DNA of 6,495 nt from Peptostreptococcaceae bacterium (GTDB lineage: Bacteria; Bacillota; Clostridia; Peptostreptococcales; Anaerovoracaceae), in assembly GCA_016650115.1 (NCBI GenBank), contig JAENWI010000082.1:1-6495 (forward strand), read 5' to 3'. Position numbers and translations under genes: made by a program. The notes beneath the pieces are model-generated. The model was not told the origin of the DNA. It saw only the letters and a list, made by a program, of their open reading frames with translations, and did no database searches. Positions 4,907 to 6,495 of the stretch are shown here, piece by piece (position 1 is the stretch's first letter; every line of letters begins with the position of its first letter).

Positions 4907-6495
4907 ATGAATGGCAAGAAAACCATGACAAGAAATGAAATGCAAGCCGACTTCAAATGGGATATTGAGGCAATGTATCCTGATGAAAAGGACTGGGAAA
5001 GAGATTTTTTAGAAGTGATTAAATTATCTGAGCAATATGAAATATATTCCGGCAAACTAGCCGTTGATTCAAAATATTTGTTGGAAGGCTTTAAAGCGAA
5101 AGATAAAATATGGCAGTTATTAGAGAAAATTTATGTTTATTCCAGAATGAGAAGAGATGAAGATAACAGGCTTGATAAATATCAGACCATGAATGACAGA
5201 TGCAGTTCCCTAGTCGCCAAGGCATCGACAGCAATGTCTTTTTTCACGCCGGAATTATTATCCATCCCTGAAGAGAAAATAGTTGATTTCATAAAAAATG
5301 AAAAAGGACTTGAAGTTTATCAATTTACAATTGATAATATGTTACGTGAAAAGGCACATATACTTTCTTATGAAGAAGAGAATATTATTTCTCAATACAG
5401 CGAAATAACTGGAGCTACCAATGATATTTTCACAATGCTGAACAATGCAGATATTAAATTTGGAACTATAATTGATGAAGATGGTGATGAAGTTGAGCTC
5501 ACACACGGAAAATATATAGGTTTTATGGAAAGCAGCAACAGAGAGCTTCGCAAAAAAGCTTTTGAAATGATGTATGATGCTTATATTAAACAAATCAATA
5601 CAATAGCAACCGCATACAATTACAATACAAAAACTGATGTCATCATTTCACGAATAAGAAGATACCCTTCTTCTCTTGATGCGGCACTTTCAGGGGACAA
5701 TATTTCTCACGGGGTTTATGAAAATTTAATTGAAACAGTGAATAAAAATCTGGGTCTGATATACCGTTATATGAATATTAGAAAAAAAATACTTAAATTG
5801 GATGAACTGCATATGTATGATATATATGTTCCTCTTTTTAATGCACCAGATAAAAATCTTTCCTATGAAGACGCTCTGCTGCTGATGAAAGACGGCATGT
5901 CTGTGCTTGGACCCGAATACTTAAAAAGAGTTGAAGCTGGCATTAAAGACAGATGGATAGATGTTTACGAAAATGAAGGGAAAACAAGTGGTGCCTACAG
6001 TTTTGGAAGCTATGACAGTATGCCCTATGTTTTGCTGAATTATAACAATAAATACAAAGATGTCTTTACCCTTACACATGAAATGGGCCATTCCATCCAT
6101 TCAAAATTTACAAGAGAAGAACAGCCTTTTATTTATGGTGGCCATTCTATTTTCACTGCAGAAGTTGCATCTACTGTAAATGAATCTTTATTAATGAAAC
6201 ATTTACTCACAACTGAAACGGATAAAGAAACAAAAAAATATATTCTTACCCTGTATATTGAAGAATTCAGATCAACATTGTTCAGACAAACAATGTTTGC
6301 TGAGTTTGAAATGCTTACCCATAAGGCAGTAGAAAATGGTGAAGCTTTAACCGCTGATTGGTTATGCAGGGAATATAAAAAATTAGTGGCAAAATATTTT
6401 GGACCAGATGTAATTCTGGACAAGGAAATAGAGTATGAATGGTCTAGAATCCCACATTTTTACAATGCTTTTTATGTTTACAAATACGCAACAGG
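4907..6495 (+). CDS. pepF: Oligoendopeptidase F (M3 family zinc metallopeptidase), C-terminus cut by window edge
   Basis: The frame runs from an ATG at 4907 to the right edge without a stop, giving 529 full codons. GGAGG at 4896-4900, six bases before the ATG, fixes the start. PepF is a cytoplasmic zinc peptidase that cleaves oligopeptides of roughly 7-17 residues; the family is about 600 residues long, so around 70 are missing. The early DFKWDIEAMYPDEKDWERDF (15-34) is the usual PepF opening. The zinc site is HEMGH at 391-395, with His391 and His395 as ligands and Glu392 as the catalytic base; Glu419 in FTAEVAST is the likely third ligand. The downstream RIPHFYNAFYVYKYAT is the conserved active-site segment of M3B peptidases, carrying a His-Phe-Tyr. 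Nothing is missing within the visible part. It is divergently transcribed from murI and appears to start its own transcript. Confidence 0.96.
   Translation, partial: MNGKKTMTRNEMQADFKWDIEAMYPDEKDWERDFLEVIKLSEQYEIYSGKLAVDSKYLLEGFKAKDKIWQLLEKIYVYSRMRRDEDNRLDKYQTMNDRCSSLVAKASTAMSFFTPELLSIPEEKIVDFIKNEKGLEVYQFTIDNMLREKAHILSYEEENIISQYSEITGATNDIFTMLNNADIKFGTIIDEDGDEVELTHGKYIGFMESSNRELRKKAFEMMYDAYIKQINTIATAYNYNTKTDVIISRIRRYPSSLDAALSGDNISHGVYENLIETVNKNLGLIYRYMNIRKKILKLDELHMYDIYVPLFNAPDKNLSYEDALLLMKDGMSVLGPEYLKRVEAGIKDRWIDVYENEGKTSGAYSFGSYDSMPYVLLNYNNKYKDVFTLTHEMGHSIHSKFTREEQPFIYGGHSIFTAEVASTVNESLLMKHLLTTETDKETKKYILTLYIEEFRSTLFRQTMFAEFEMLTHKAVENGEALTADWLCREYKKLVAKYFGPDVILDKEIEYEWSRIPHFYNAFYVYKYAT

Noticed and set aside
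5342..6423. Minus-strand open frames at 5342-5593 and 6133-6423
   Set aside because: Antisense to pepF, whose frame holds the HEMGH zinc site. No independent support.

Overview
The window is AT-rich, about two-thirds A+T by eye. It has strong purine-rich Shine-Dalgarno sequences and genes typical of low-GC Bacillota: a RacE-type glutamate racemase, oligoendopeptidase F, a YkvI-family transporter and an AlgI/DltB-like MBOAT protein. The overall look is of an anaerobic Clostridia/Tissierellia-type genome. The genus cannot be fixed from the sequence; Sedimentibacter-like is only an impression.

Layout. A divergent AT-rich intergenic region (4798-4906) separates two transcription units. Rightward is pepF, an M3-family oligopeptidase cut off by the right edge of the window. 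Leftward is a compact run of minus-strand genes: murI (glutamate racemase), a small acidic protein of unknown function, rarD (EamA/DMT-type permease), then a 658-codon frame joining a YkvI-family transporter to a metallo-beta-lactamase (MBL)-fold hydrolase, and finally the N-terminal part of an MBOAT acyltransferase cut off by the left edge. The first three are close-packed (25-nt and 6-nt gaps, with the rarD ribosome site inside the preceding gene) and look like one operon. The later genes lie about 100 nt apart with no obvious terminator, so read-through is possible but unproven.

Two things stand out. First, the transporter-MBL frame appears to be two normal full-length proteins joined at a point that still carries a good Shine-Dalgarno and ATG for the hydrolase. 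One base fewer in an A-run there would restore a classical ATGA stop/start overlap. This suggests a recent one-base fusion, a sequencing or assembly indel, or two products from one frame. Second, the rarD-transporter junction is filled by two tandem copies of a 62-bp, locally GC-rich, nested inverted repeat. It resembles a REP/MITE-like dispersed element and supplies the last 14 codons and the stop of rarD.

The rest is ordinary housekeeping and transport. MurI makes D-glutamate for peptidoglycan and PepF degrades oligopeptides. The substrates of both permeases and of the hydrolase cannot be read from the sequence. I see no CRISPR array, tRNA, rRNA, phage gene or transposase.
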